Assembly (NCBI GenBank): GCA_039105265.1
Contig: JAPFFF010000002.1
Coordinates: 7,316,001 to 7,380,000 of the forward strand
DNA: 64,000 bases
Origin: Tritrichomonas musculus
Lineage: Eukaryota > Parabasalia > Tritrichomonadida > Tritrichomonadidae
Direction: 5' to 3'
Positions within the stretch are counted from its first letter, which is position 1; every line of letters begins with the position of its first letter. The position numbers and the translations under genes were made by a program. Below the pieces are notes generated by a model. The model did not search any database. It saw only the letters and a program-made list of their open reading frames with translations, and was not told the DNA's origin. Shown here piece after piece: positions 30,261 to 40,525 of this stretch.

Positions 30261-30273
30261 TCACTATCTTAAA
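30261..30273 (+). promoter_or_regulatory. Initiator (Inr)-like element of the PPP phosphatase gene
   Basis: TCACTATCTTAAA, 8 bases before the ATG at 30281, fits the TCAYW core. A CCTTTT stretch lies about 10 bases upstream. Confidence 0.5.
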
Positions 30274-30280
30274 TATCAAA

Positions 30281-31270
30281 ATGTCCTCAGACTTTAATTT
30301 TGAAGGTATTCGACAAGATATTTTTGATTGTAAGGTTATACCAGAAGAAACGGTCGCTCGCTTACTCCTCAAACTCAATGACTTATTGAATCGTGAAAAT
30401 AATATTTTATTATTAACCTCGCCAATTGTTATTTGCGGTGATATACATGGTCAAATGTATGATCTTGTCAAACTATTTGAAATTTCAGGTGGCTTTGATA
30501 AAAAAAAAAACTGGACTAACAAAAAGAAATATCTATTTATGGGAGATTACGTTGATCGTGGGTATCATTCTCTGAATACATTTTTATTGCTTGTTACATT
30601 AAAAGTACAATATCCCTACAAAATCTCATTGCTTCGAGGAAATCATGAATCTCGACAAATTTCACACACATATGGATTTTATAATGAAATTGTAGCTAAC
30701 TATGGACATGCTGGCCTTTGGACTATGTGTAATGATACTTTCGATCTTCTTCCAGTTGCAGCTTTAGTTGATTCAGATATTTTTTGTGTTCATGGTGGAC
30801 TTTCACCTTCATTGCCATTAATTGAAAGAATTTCACTTATTGAAAGACAGCAAGAAATTCCCACTGAAGGGCCATTTGCGGATTTAGTTTGGAGTGATCC
30901 TGAAGAAAAAGCAAAGAATTACCGCCAAAATACCAGAGGAGCTGGCTTCCTCTTTGGCAAAGATCAATGCTCTGCTTTTAATAGAATTAATAGACTTAGA
31001 ATGGTTTGTAGATCTCATCAGCTTGCAATGGCAGGATATCAAAAATACTTTGGCGATGCAAATAAAGTTCCAGATTGGAGATTAATTACAATTTGGTCGG
31101 CACCAGATTATACATATCGATCTAATAACAAAGCTACAGTTATGCATGTTAACGATTCTGAATTTATGAAAGATAATAGCCCTTACTATTTGAATGAATT
31201 TGAAAAAAGTGAAGAAAGGAAGGAACCAAGTCAAGATGAGCGTCCAATTATGTCTTTCTACTTTACATAA
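30281..31270 (+). CDS. PPP-family serine/threonine phosphatase catalytic subunit, PP2A/PP4/PP6-like
   Basis: A 329-residue protein with all metal-binding signatures: GDIHGQ (53-58), GDYVDRG (88-94), RGNHES (119-124), HGGLSPS (171-177), and the later SHQLAMAGY and SAPDYTYR segments. The SAPDYTYR element, the EGPFADLVWSDPEE segment and the Phe-rich end favour the PP2A/PP4/PP6 branch over PP1. Two insertions are visible: KKKNWTNKK in the N-terminal core (about residues 74-82) and FGDANKVPDWR (about 257-267). The C-terminus is MSFYFT rather than the DYFL tail, so the terminal Leu that is methylated in PP2A is missing. Catalytic activity is expected; regulation by PP2A-type methylation is not. Confidence 0.9.
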   Translation: MSSDFNFEGIRQDIFDCKVIPEETVARLLLKLNDLLNRENNILLLTSPIVICGDIHGQMYDLVKLFEISGGFDKKKNWTNKKKYLFMGDYVDRGYHSLNTFLLLVTLKVQYPYKISLLRGNHESRQISHTYGFYNEIVANYGHAGLWTMCNDTFDLLPVAALVDSDIFCVHGGLSPSLPLIERISLIERQQEIPTEGPFADLVWSDPEEKAKNYRQNTRGAGFLFGKDQCSAFNRINRLRMVCRSHQLAMAGYQKYFGDANKVPDWRLITIWSAPDYTYRSNNKATVMHVNDSEFMKDNSPYYLNEFEKSEERKEPSQDERPIMSFYFT

Positions 31271-31597
31271 TTTTTTTTTTTTACGCTTGAGTTTATATAT
31301 CAGTAAGCCAAATAAATTAAACTTAACGATTTCTTTTATTCTTTTATTCTTATTTTGTGTTAATATTGATATATATATTTATTTGATGTATTTTATATAT
31401 ATATGAATATTTTTATTATATTACTTTAAAGCAAACAAAACTTTAAAATCTAATTTGAAAAAGAAGATTTATTTATTTATATTTGCCTTCATACCTTGTA
31501 AAAAGTAGTTTTTATAAATTATTCAAAAATTCAAAATTTTGAATGGAATCATTCAAATCTTTTCAAAATATAATATAAAATAAATCTTTTTTATTTC
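31271..31597. other. AT-rich intergenic region
   Basis: About 330 bp of A/T-rich sequence between tandem genes. I see nothing in it. Confidence 0.5.
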
Positions 31598-34264
31598 ATG
31601 GAAACCATTCCAGATCAGAAAATCGATAAACCTCAGCCAATTGTTTCAATAATTCATCAAAATACAGTCTATAAGGTCAGTAAAAAACAATTTTCTACCA
31701 AATCAAAAATATTTTCTTTTTTTGACAGTCCTTTTTGCACAAGATTCATTTTACCAGATTTTTTTGATACTTCAGCTGTTCAATCTTTGATAAAATTTAT
31801 AGAAACAACTCAAGTTCGAGTTAAGGTCGAAAAAAGTATAGAATTTATAGCTTTGACTGAAATTCTAGGTTGTGAAAGGATAACAAACAAAACAACAACA
31901 TTAATATCTAGCGTTCCAAAAGAAGAAATATTAACACAATATATTTCATTATTAACGAATAATACTGATTCATTTGCTGTTGAAAAGATCATCATATTAA
32001 ATATGGTATATTTTTTAAAATATAAAAAAGAACTTCTCATGAAAGTTCCAATTAACAAACTTGCTCAATTAATACAAAAATCAATTTTTTTTGAAAAATC
32101 GGAATTAAACACCAATTCGAACTACCACATCGACATGTCTGATTTAACTTATCTCTGTTCAAATCTTATTCATGAATATGGAAACCAAGGTCTTTTATTA
32201 TCTTCAGTTATTTCTTTTGACAAAGTATCTGATGAATCCTTATCAAATCTCGCCTGGGAACTACAATTTATTGAGCAAACACCTCAAGTTTCATTAATCA
32301 TTAATCTCAGTTCAGTCCGTGAAAGTAAAGAAACTGAATTAAAAAAAGTATGGAATTATCTTTATTATTCCGTTGTTTCACCATCGAGCAAAGATGATCC
32401 TAAATTAGCTGTTGCGTCTATGCTTCAATCAGGCAAATATCTTCCACAGAACTCTCGTGAATATACAAATATTATTCTCGGACTTATTCGAAACAAGAAT
32501 CCAAAAGCTCAATACATTTACTCGCAGATGTTACTACAACCACTTTCAAAAAATGGTGACAATACCAAAAGCGAAGAAAATTTTGCTGGTGAATCATTTA
32601 AAAGTACTTTTTCCTTACAAGACAAACCAGTTTCATCTACAAATAACAGCAATAATATAACAAGTTCATCTTCAAACAGTGGCGCAGCTGTTAAATCAGG
32701 CGATATTATTGCTACAGCCGATCTTTCTGGAAATCCTTATCGTGTTCAACGTCGAATGAGTCAAAGTTCATCATCACCGAACCTTTCTTCTAACGCTTCG
32801 CCATCGCCGACGAATTCGCAGCAATCACATTCAATTTTCTCAGCATTCGCAGCAGCTTCAATAACTCCTCTGGGAGCCGCTTCAGTTGCTTTATCATCGA
32901 CATATGGTGTTACAAATTCAAATTCAGTGTCAGCTCATCCGCCACCAATGACACCAGAAGAGAAGGAAGCTTTCCGTTACCTTAAAATGTCAGCTGATAA
33001 AAATTACGAGCCAGCAATTTTGAAGTTGAGTGAAATGATTATTAAAGATCGATCTCTTCTCAAAACTCGTGGAATGCTTAAATATATACAAAAAGCAGCT
33101 CTTCTTGGTGATTCAAACGCTGAACTTGTTCTTGGTATTTTTTATCGTGACGGTATAAATGTTAAACAAGATATCGATATTGCTAAAGAATTATTTGGCC
33201 TTTCAGCCTATCATCAAAACGTTAACGGACTTGTTTTATATGTAAAATTAAATAACTCGATGAATAAGCGTTTGTTCTTCCTTCTTATTTCAACCGGAAA
33301 TATAGAATTAGTTAGTGCTTATCTCGCTCTTGACCATACAGCTATAAATTGTCTTGATTTTCAATGCTGGTCTGTTGCTCATTATGCTGTTTTTTCTGAT
33401 TACGAGCAAACCGAAATGATTGAATATTTATATAATTCTTTTAACGTTGACCTCGAATGTGTAACCATAACCGGCGCAAAACCTATACATTTAGCTTGTT
33501 TAAAAGGTAATTTAAAAGCTGTTAAGTTTTTGCTTCAAAATGGAAATCCAAAAAGTATTCATGCGATGACATACAAAAAGGAACTTCCTATTCATTTTGC
33601 TTGTAAAAGTGGTAATAATAATCTTGTTAATTTTCTTTTGGAAGAATGTAATTGCAAAAATGAAATATTTCGAAAAACATTCGATAATTGGACTTGCCTT
33701 CACTATGCTTGCGAATGTGGTTCTCATTTCATAGTAAGAGAGCTCTTAAGATATGATACTTCCCATACTTTAATAAATTCGTTAAACAATAATAAGGAAA
33801 CACCTTTACATTTAGCTTGTAAAAGTGGAAATATAATTCTTGTAAGCAAATTATTAAAGATACCTGGCGTGATTAAACAGTTTTTCGCTGCTCAAACAAA
33901 CAGAAAAGCAAATGTTTTACATTATGCTTGCTTAAGTGGAAATCAAAAAATTATTAATTTTGTTTTCAACAATTTGACAAAGCAATATGGCCTATCTATT
34001 TTGGATATGAGAACCACACTTAATGAAAATATTTTATTCTATGCTTGCTTAAGTGGAAATGTTAAAGCTGTTGATTATGTTATTAAATTATTAGGTAAAA
34101 GAAATGATTTTGATGCAAAAAATATATTTCATGAAACCTTGATGCATTATGCTTGTAAAAGTGGAAGTGATGAACTTGTTGCTTATTTGAAAAAAAGACA
34201 TGATTTTGAAATTTCTGATACCAATATCGTTTTTTATTGTGCTTTTTTTTTATTTCGTTTTTAA
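31598..34264 (+). CDS. BTB-like + Sel1 + ankyrin repeat protein
   Basis: An 888-residue frame. Residues 15-120 resemble the trichomonad BTB-like domain (YKVSKKQFSTKSKIFSFF). A helical region follows, then a Ser-rich linker (about 330-450), Sel1-like repeats (about 455-545; EAFRYLKMSADKNYEP and AELVLGIFYRDG) and eight or so ankyrin repeats to the end (recurring LHYACxSGN and PLHLACKSGN). The combination marks a signalling scaffold of a family expanded in trichomonads. The frame ends at 34264 in an unlikely Phe-rich tail (FYCAFFLFRF), yet ankyrin coding resumes 20 bp further on in another frame, so the true 3' end is probably downstream (see 34285-34518). Confidence 0.85.
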   Translation: METIPDQKIDKPQPIVSIIHQNTVYKVSKKQFSTKSKIFSFFDSPFCTRFILPDFFDTSAVQSLIKFIETTQVRVKVEKSIEFIALTEILGCERITNKTTTLISSVPKEEILTQYISLLTNNTDSFAVEKIIILNMVYFLKYKKELLMKVPINKLAQLIQKSIFFEKSELNTNSNYHIDMSDLTYLCSNLIHEYGNQGLLLSSVISFDKVSDESLSNLAWELQFIEQTPQVSLIINLSSVRESKETELKKVWNYLYYSVVSPSSKDDPKLAVASMLQSGKYLPQNSREYTNIILGLIRNKNPKAQYIYSQMLLQPLSKNGDNTKSEENFAGESFKSTFSLQDKPVSSTNNSNNITSSSSNSGAAVKSGDIIATADLSGNPYRVQRRMSQSSSSPNLSSNASPSPTNSQQSHSIFSAFAAASITPLGAASVALSSTYGVTNSNSVSAHPPPMTPEEKEAFRYLKMSADKNYEPAILKLSEMIIKDRSLLKTRGMLKYIQKAALLGDSNAELVLGIFYRDGINVKQDIDIAKELFGLSAYHQNVNGLVLYVKLNNSMNKRLFFLLISTGNIELVSAYLALDHTAINCLDFQCWSVAHYAVFSDYEQTEMIEYLYNSFNVDLECVTITGAKPIHLACLKGNLKAVKFLLQNGNPKSIHAMTYKKELPIHFACKSGNNNLVNFLLEECNCKNEIFRKTFDNWTCLHYACECGSHFIVRELLRYDTSHTLINSLNNNKETPLHLACKSGNIILVSKLLKIPGVIKQFFAAQTNRKANVLHYACLSGNQKIINFVFNNLTKQYGLSILDMRTTLNENILFYACLSGNVKAVDYVIKLLGKRNDFDAKNIFHETLMHYACKSGSDELVAYLKKRHDFEISDTNIVFYCAFFLFRF

Positions 34265-34284
34265 TATATATTATTTTTATGGAA

Positions 34285-34518
34285 TTTTATTTTAGTTTTA
34301 ATGAAAATTGCCTTCATACTGCATGCAAAACAAAAAGCTTTAATCTTATTCAATATTTAATATCTCTAGACAAAGATCTTTTGGAAGCTACAGATATTTT
34401 TATATTATTTTTTAATAACATTTCATTTAATTTTTTTCATTCAGGATTCACTCCAATTGATGTTGCAGCTATGCACGGAAATAATTGTATGGTCCAATTG
34501 ATTAACATAATATCATAA
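34285..34518 (+). CDS. Probable 3' continuation of the ankyrin gene, separated by intron-like inserts
   Basis: Coding resumes with FNENCLHTACKTKSFNLIQY, reads through LLEATD, then after an AT-rich insert (about 34392-34442) continues GFTPIDVAAMHGNN to a stop at 34516-34518. Both pieces are ankyrin repeats and complete the array. The two inserts, about 67 bp before 34294 and about 51 bp before 34443, are T-rich and end in TTTTAG and TTCATTCAG, like 3' splice sites. Neither starts with an obvious GT. They may be atypical introns or later insertions in a decaying gene end. Confidence 0.55.
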   Translation, partial: FYFSFNENCLHTACKTKSFNLIQYLISLDKDLLEATDIFILFFNNISFNFFHSGFTPIDVAAMHGNNCMVQLINIIS

Positions 34519-34983
34519 ATATTATGTTTTCTTTGAACAAAATAAAATGTTTTAAAAATTTTTAAATAATTGTGATTATATTTAAATGTGATTATATTTA
34601 ATCTAATATTTTATTAGTATTCATAAATATCATTCTTTTTTAATAAATTACGGTGATAATTTACATATTCACTTTATTTCAAGTCCTATTGATGATGAAA
34701 TAAATGTAACTTTTTTTTTGTGAAATTGTTCGTTATGATTTTAATTTAAACGTGCATTGATGATAAATATGAATTTGATTTTAATTAATAAGGAAAAAAG
34801 GAATGAGGCTGGGAAAGGCATATGTTGTATAATTATAAGCTTAATTTGGATAATAGAAGATAAGTTTAAGGTAAATTTCTATTTTCTTTTTCGATTTTTT
34901 TGAAAAATTGAATATGGTAGATAACTTTTTAATAAGAATAAATAACGTACACCAGATTTTATCCTTATATTAATTAAATTAAA
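34519..34983. other. AT-rich intergenic region
   Basis: About 465 bp between tandem plus-strand genes. GATAACTTTTTAATAAG lies about 65 bases before the next ATG, similar to AACTTTTT motifs upstream of other genes. Nothing else is recognised. Confidence 0.5.
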
Positions 34984-36285
34984 ATGGAAGATGCGGCCCC
35001 GCTTGTTCCGGTTCCACCCTCCTCTACATCAGGCACGGGCCCAACTAATGATCTTAATCAATCTTTAGATGACAATTACTATGAATCATATTCCGATTCT
35101 TATGATTCAGAAAACGCGATTCCTATTGAGCCGCGGCCTCCCACAACATCTTCGCATCGTCCAATGCGTGCGCATTGCGCTCCTGCGCCTCCTCCGCCAA
35201 GACAAAATGATTCAAATCCTCGAAATTATAGATTTAAACCAAGACCAAATCCTTTTAGAACGAAAAATAAAAACGAAGATGATTCTATTTTATCCAAAGC
35301 GCAACTCAAAAATTTTATTAATTTAGCATTTCGGCAGAAACAAATTAACTTACATTCTATTGAAGAATACGAATATTTAAAAGCAGAAATTTCGAGAAAA
35401 AGAACTAGATTAGCTGCTTCTCATGATTATGAAGAAGCTGATAAATATCAAAAAGCATTGGAATTCGTAATGAAATGTGAAATTCATCTTCAACAGCACG
35501 AAGCGCTTGCAATTTTATCACAGGAAGTCAAAGAAAAAGAGGATAATTTTAAGTCATCATTAGAAAAGTTTGATAATGAAACTAAAGAGCAGTTGAAACA
35601 ACTTCAAGATGAAATTCAAGAACAACGAATTACAATGGAAAGTCGTCACCAAAAAGAAATCAATGATTTTGAAGTCAGATGGAATGGTCAAGAAAAAAAT
35701 CGTTTATACAATCGGCCATCAAATGTTCTATCTACATTACGCCGTCAACTGAATTTTATGTTAACTCAATGCCGATTTGAAGAAGCTCAAGAAGTTCAAA
35801 AACAGATTGATGAGCGAGAGAAATTCGAAAAAGAAGAAAATTATTTACAAATGCAGCATGATTTCAATGAAGCGCTCAAAAAATTAACAAATAAACAAAA
35901 TTCTGAAAAACGTTTTTTTGAAGAGAGATCTAAACTTCGTTTAGTTACATTCGAACAGAAAAGACAGCGTAAGAGAATCGGATATGAAAATAGAGAGAAA
36001 AAAATAAAATCACAGAAAAATACAGCTTCAAATCCAGAAAAAGCATGGCATGCTACACAATACAGAAGACTTGAAGAAGGTGCAATATTAAAGAAGGTTC
36101 CGCCTTCTCAAGCAGCAGTCACAAGAATTGCGCGAAGAGATATCTTTGAAAAAGAAGTTATTACATTAGCATTGCCTCCTTTGTCAGTGAATCCTTCAAG
36201 ACAGAGAAAAATTCCAAAAATAAAAAAGACTATGAAAGCATCTAAGACAACAAAAGAGAAAGAAAAAGAGAAGGAAAAGTTTTAA
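34984..36285 (+). CDS. Coiled-coil protein of a conserved trichomonad-type family, function unknown
   Basis: A 433-residue protein. Residues 1-95 are Pro/Ser/Asp-rich and disordered. A long helical coiled-coil region runs from about 105 to 350, with Lys/Glu/Gln heptads and a repeated DYEEADKYQKAL / RFEEAQEVQKQI element (about 155 and 265) that looks like a helical hairpin repeat. The C-terminal 80 residues are basic, ending in a KTTKEKEKEKEKF run. I recognise the style as a common trichomonad hypothetical family but not a named domain. A structural or cytoskeletal role would fit. Confidence 0.75.
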   Translation: MEDAAPLVPVPPSSTSGTGPTNDLNQSLDDNYYESYSDSYDSENAIPIEPRPPTTSSHRPMRAHCAPAPPPPRQNDSNPRNYRFKPRPNPFRTKNKNEDDSILSKAQLKNFINLAFRQKQINLHSIEEYEYLKAEISRKRTRLAASHDYEEADKYQKALEFVMKCEIHLQQHEALAILSQEVKEKEDNFKSSLEKFDNETKEQLKQLQDEIQEQRITMESRHQKEINDFEVRWNGQEKNRLYNRPSNVLSTLRRQLNFMLTQCRFEEAQEVQKQIDEREKFEKEENYLQMQHDFNEALKKLTNKQNSEKRFFEERSKLRLVTFEQKRQRKRIGYENREKKIKSQKNTASNPEKAWHATQYRRLEEGAILKKVPPSQAAVTRIARRDIFEKEVITLALPPLSVNPSRQRKIPKIKKTMKASKTTKEKEKEKEKF

Positions 36286-36603
36286 GATATTATTGTATTT
36301 TATTATTTATTTTGTTTGTTAAATAAAATATGTTTTGTTATTAATTTGACATTCATTATATATCAAAATATAAAAGTTTCACTAAATATGAAATAGCATA
36401 ATAAATATTTAAAAAAAGATCAAAATCGATAATATAATCATAATTTCATTAGACAATTAAATATTCAAAGTAATCAAAGATATTTCATTGATAATTCATT
36501 TGAATTCTGTAATGATGTTTCATATTACAATACCAAATTCATAATTTAATATTCATGTTTATATATAAAGAATTTCATTAAATAACAAAAGCAAACAAAA
36601 TAT
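36286..36603. other. AT-rich intergenic region between convergent genes
   Basis: About 320 bp between two 3' ends. I see nothing in it beyond A/T-rich sequence. Confidence 0.5.
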
Positions 36604-38718
36604 TCATGAAGATGAGCTTTTCAGTTGTGTTATTAAAGAAGTAATTGAAGATTCGTCTTTAACAACTAGCTCGATTAGATCATCAGCAGCAGCCAGCACC
36701 TGATGAGTCTCAACAACGAATTCCTTTTCTTTCTCTTCCTCTTTATTTTCAAATTGGCCAAGAGGTGAATATATTGAATCAGGTGGCAAATTAGTCTGAC
36801 TATTTCTCCTCTTTATCAAATTCATCAAATTTGTGAAATCTTCCAATTCTTCGTGAGAGAGAGTTTTGGTACGAATCATTTCGCCAAGCTCATTTTGAGG
36901 AATTGGAAAGTCCACTGATTTTCCTCTTGACACCAATTTTCTAAAGAAAAGAGACCAATTTTCTTTTTTCAAGATTCCGTTTGTAGAGAAGTCGATCCAT
37001 TCAATTACACGGTTAGCTAGCAATGTATCAGCCAATAAATTAAGGGTTTCAGGACGATAGTTATGACCACTTATGTTGATTTTCTTAATCACTCTTTGAT
37101 CAGCCTTGAAAGTCAGAATGATTGATTCAAGAATATTGGTTGGAAAACGATGTCGAACTGATCCGCCTATATTTAATTCAATGCAACTTCTGGTGCACGT
37201 TATAAATGAAAGTAAATATTGGATTAAACTGTTATCGGTATTATTAAAGCAACCATTCAACGATAAAACTTTCAAATTTTTGCATCGGTTCAAAAATGTA
37301 AATAATGAATAATTCATTTCGTTGCCATCCCATACAAATTTTGTAATTGGATAGAAAAATGGATCTTTTTGTGAATGTTTAAGCATATATTTAAATAGAG
37401 GCTTCCAATTCTCTTTTTCAATTGACATTTTTTTCATGCTTATTGAAAACTTTTCTTTTTGTCGTTGGTTGATGATGAATGATAAGAAATCGCGGGCTGA
37501 ATTTCCGTAGAAGATGAAATCATCAACGATAATTTCATCAATGCTGTCTGGTAAAAGCAAATTTTTAATTGAATTGTCATTTTTAGGCATTTTTTGACAA
37601 AAATTACCTGATAAGTTTATTGATTGTATTTGGCACTCTTTCAATGAACAGATAAGCGGTAAAACAATGCCTAAATCTAGATGGCATAATGTAAGGCTAA
37701 TATGTTTGACGTTAACAAGAGATTGAATTATTGATGATATATTACACAGCGGCATTTGATCAAAAGTAAGTGATGTAAAAAAGGAGCTGGTACTTACAAA
37801 ATGTGGTGCGATTTTAAAGTGATTTACCTGAAATTGACTTTGTGAAAATACGATCTCGGGTATATTGCAACTTTGATATAATCTTCTTATCATTGATAGC
37901 TCCCGATTGCTAATATGAGGGCATCCAAATGTTATTGAGGCGATAACTCCTGAAAAAGTACTTGAAGTTACTTTTTGAATTAAATCAAAATTTGGATCAA
38001 TTTTTTCATGGGTAATTACATTACTAACATATATTGAATGCTCTAGTAAATAAAAAAAATCGGCCCAATGAGAAGGAGATGATTTGGAGTTAGGGAAAAC
38101 AACAGTGTTAACATTTGGAACGACACATAATGAATCTAAAATTAGTCTGTTATATTGATTTTCTCCAAACATGCCAAAGTTGAATATGTTACTGCCACTA
38201 TTTAAAAATAGAGTGTATAACTCGAGTAATGACATGATTTGTTTATTCGGTGCATTATCATATAATATTTTTGCTTTTAATCTATATAACCCGCTAAAAA
38301 TTGATATGGGATACTTGAGATATGAAAAATGAGGAACAACAAACTGAGGATATTCTTGAGGATTTTCGATATTGACAATTTGCTGTCCAACGAAATCTAT
38401 TATTGCATATGGAACATCTGATATTACTTTTTTGTGTGAAAGTGTATCATTGGTTGAACGAAACGAAAAAATGATGGTTTTAGGCTCAATTAATTCGATT
38501 GATACTATATCAAACCATGAATAAGATGTTTTCTTTTGTGATATTTTGGAAAATGCTTTTGGATGACAAATATATATTCCGATATCAGAGAAAACTAGAA
38601 GACGTTTTTGTATATTTTGATGGCGATTCATTTTTTCAATCCAATTTGCAAAAAAAACTTTTTCGACACCATTCTTAATAATTTCTTGAAGGTAAGGCTC
38701 TGTATCTTTAGATATCAT
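36604..38718 (-). CDS. CARMIL-like leucine-rich repeat protein
   Basis: About 704 residues from the ATG at 38718 (MISKDTEPYLQ). The frame is open further upstream to a TTG at 38790, but that extension has no ATG and is Phe/Tyr-rich. Residues 10-125 resemble the CARMIL non-canonical PH domain, with KRLLVFSDIGIYICH and SWFDIVSIEL. Residues 185-600 form irregular leucine-rich repeats (for example LKVLSLNGCFNNTDNS and VIKKINISGHNYRPETL). A charged C-terminal tail follows. CARMIL proteins bind and inhibit actin capping protein at membranes; trichomonads have many relatives. No capping-protein-interaction motif is obvious in the short tail, so the biochemical role is uncertain. Confidence 0.75.
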   Translation of the reverse strand: MISKDTEPYLQEIIKNGVEKVFFANWIEKMNRHQNIQKRLLVFSDIGIYICHPKAFSKISQKKTSYSWFDIVSIELIEPKTIIFSFRSTNDTLSHKKVISDVPYAIIDFVGQQIVNIENPQEYPQFVVPHFSYLKYPISIFSGLYRLKAKILYDNAPNKQIMSLLELYTLFLNSGSNIFNFGMFGENQYNRLILDSLCVVPNVNTVVFPNSKSSPSHWADFFYLLEHSIYVSNVITHEKIDPNFDLIQKVTSSTFSGVIASITFGCPHISNRELSMIRRLYQSCNIPEIVFSQSQFQVNHFKIAPHFVSTSSFFTSLTFDQMPLCNISSIIQSLVNVKHISLTLCHLDLGIVLPLICSLKECQIQSINLSGNFCQKMPKNDNSIKNLLLPDSIDEIIVDDFIFYGNSARDFLSFIINQRQKEKFSISMKKMSIEKENWKPLFKYMLKHSQKDPFFYPITKFVWDGNEMNYSLFTFLNRCKNLKVLSLNGCFNNTDNSLIQYLLSFITCTRSCIELNIGGSVRHRFPTNILESIILTFKADQRVIKKINISGHNYRPETLNLLADTLLANRVIEWIDFSTNGILKKENWSLFFRKLVSRGKSVDFPIPQNELGEMIRTKTLSHEELEDFTNLMNLIKRRNSQTNLPPDSIYSPLGQFENKEEEKEKEFVVETHQVLAAADDLIELVVKDESSITSLITQLKSSSS

Positions 38719-39054
38719 TATTTCTATAAATTTAAAAGAAACATTGAAATTTTTATAATAAGTACGATCAAAAAAAAACTCGTTTTTCAAATAAAGTATA
38801 GATTATTATACGCAATCAATGAAAATAATGTATCATTATGATGGCTAATATTAAACATTAATCTCGCTTGGTAGTTATATTTCATTTAATTATCAAAAAT
38901 GGAAATATATTAAAATATTGTGAAATTTCACAATACTTTATAATAAATAAAAAAGAATTATATTCATATTTCAATATTAAGCATGAAAAAAATAGAATAT
39001 ATTTAGTTTAGATTAGTTTATTGTTGAAATATTTAGTATAATTACTAATTTGTC
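38719..39054. other. AT-rich intergenic region; includes conserved 3' flank of the pseudokinase paralogue
   Basis: It lies between the 5' end of the CARMIL-like gene and the 3' end of the pseudokinase gene, both on the minus strand. The last ~70 bp (from about 38985) are nearly identical, in inverted orientation, to the 3' flank of the paralogue at 63923-63990. Confidence 0.6.
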
Positions 39055-40525
39055 TTATGCAATTTGTGTTTTCAATTCATAGAATTCGGTTGGGAGTTGA
39101 CCACGTGAATTCATAATAATACGTGAAAAAAGTGGTGTAAGTTCTGGTTGATGATTTGGATTAATTTTTTGAATAGACTTCATAAGTTTAATGAATATTT
39201 TAGGATTCGCTTCTTTACGGCTGCTTTCAACAATTGTATGATAAATTTCTTCTTCCTTAATAAATTCTTTGAGTGTTTCTCGTTCTGATTGTTCATAGAG
39301 TTTGTTGATGATTTCGGCACTTCCTTCAATGCCAAATTCATTACCTAATTCAAGTTGGCGTTTGCTGACTTCAATAATTCGTTCAATTTGACGACGATTG
39401 CTTTCTTCAATCGCAGGAAGTTCAAGTCGTGATAATATTCGCATACCAAGACCTGAAATAACTCCTTCATTCTCAATGATGAAAAGGATGATGTTGATAT
39501 TTGACTTCGTGGAGAAAAGTTTATTTACTTCTTCAATCAAAACAATATTTGATATGACTGAGAGAAGAATCTTTGTTTCAAATGGAGTTGTCACGGATTC
39601 TAGAAGAAGATTAATAAGGCTCTGGGGGATTTCTCCATCAGCCCAAAATTCCTTTTCAAAGCTTAATACACCAAGAACTCTTAATGTGGCCTCTAGTTCA
39701 TTTTGTTCATTTAGGTTTCTGATCAAGTTTGTTTTGAGGAATGGAAGTTTGATAGCACGTGTTGGATTAAATATTGATATTCGTGACATGGAAATAAGAT
39801 AAAATGGTTCTCGAAGTTCTCGAAGTGGTTCATATATTTCGGTACCTTCTTCAAGTTTATTTAGAAGATATTCACATGCACTAGAATATTTGGTGATTCG
39901 TGCAATAAATCGTGAAACAAGTTTTTGATCATTAATAGTAATGATTTTGTCAAGGATCTCATTGAATTGTGAAATAACTTCAAAGAAGTCACTGTCAAGT
40001 CCAAGACTAGCAAGAAGCGCACAGCATTTTTGTTCTTCATCCTTGTCATCAGACGCAAGAGTAAGAATGATTTCTTTTAAGTCTTCATTAGTAATCGACG
40101 AAAGGAAATATGTTGATTTCATAAGTTGGAAAAGAAGACTAATATTTCCTGATGACATAACATCTTTTATCGATATATTACTAATTTCATCAATAGTCTC
40201 TGTGTTCTCAAGATAAATTTCTATCAAATTTGAGATGGTTTGTGAAAGTTCTTTGTCATTGAAAAGTGGTGAAATTTCTTTAATGTTTCGAGAAAGAAGT
40301 TTGGCGGCTACTTTGTTATCAATGTTAGCACAAATTGTAAATACTTCTTCAACTTTCTTCGCTTTGATAAGTGGTGGAATAATAATATTTAATGATTCTT
40401 CCATATCGGTATCAATATAATCTTCAATACTGCTATAAATGGACATCGCATACTCGATGTTAGGTCCCCCTGCTTCAAGGTATTCTTTAATGACGTCGGC
40501 TCCTCCATTTTCCAAGAATCTTTTT
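38985..40525 (-). repeat. Inverted near-identical block, copy A (pseudokinase gene 3' half and 3' flank)
   Basis: This block is almost base-for-base identical to 62452-63990 in the opposite orientation. It covers the 3' half of the coding region and about 70 bp past the stop. A patch of about 150 bp (39571-39722) is clearly diverged, while both sides are near-identical. The pattern suggests ectopic gene conversion. Confidence 0.85.
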
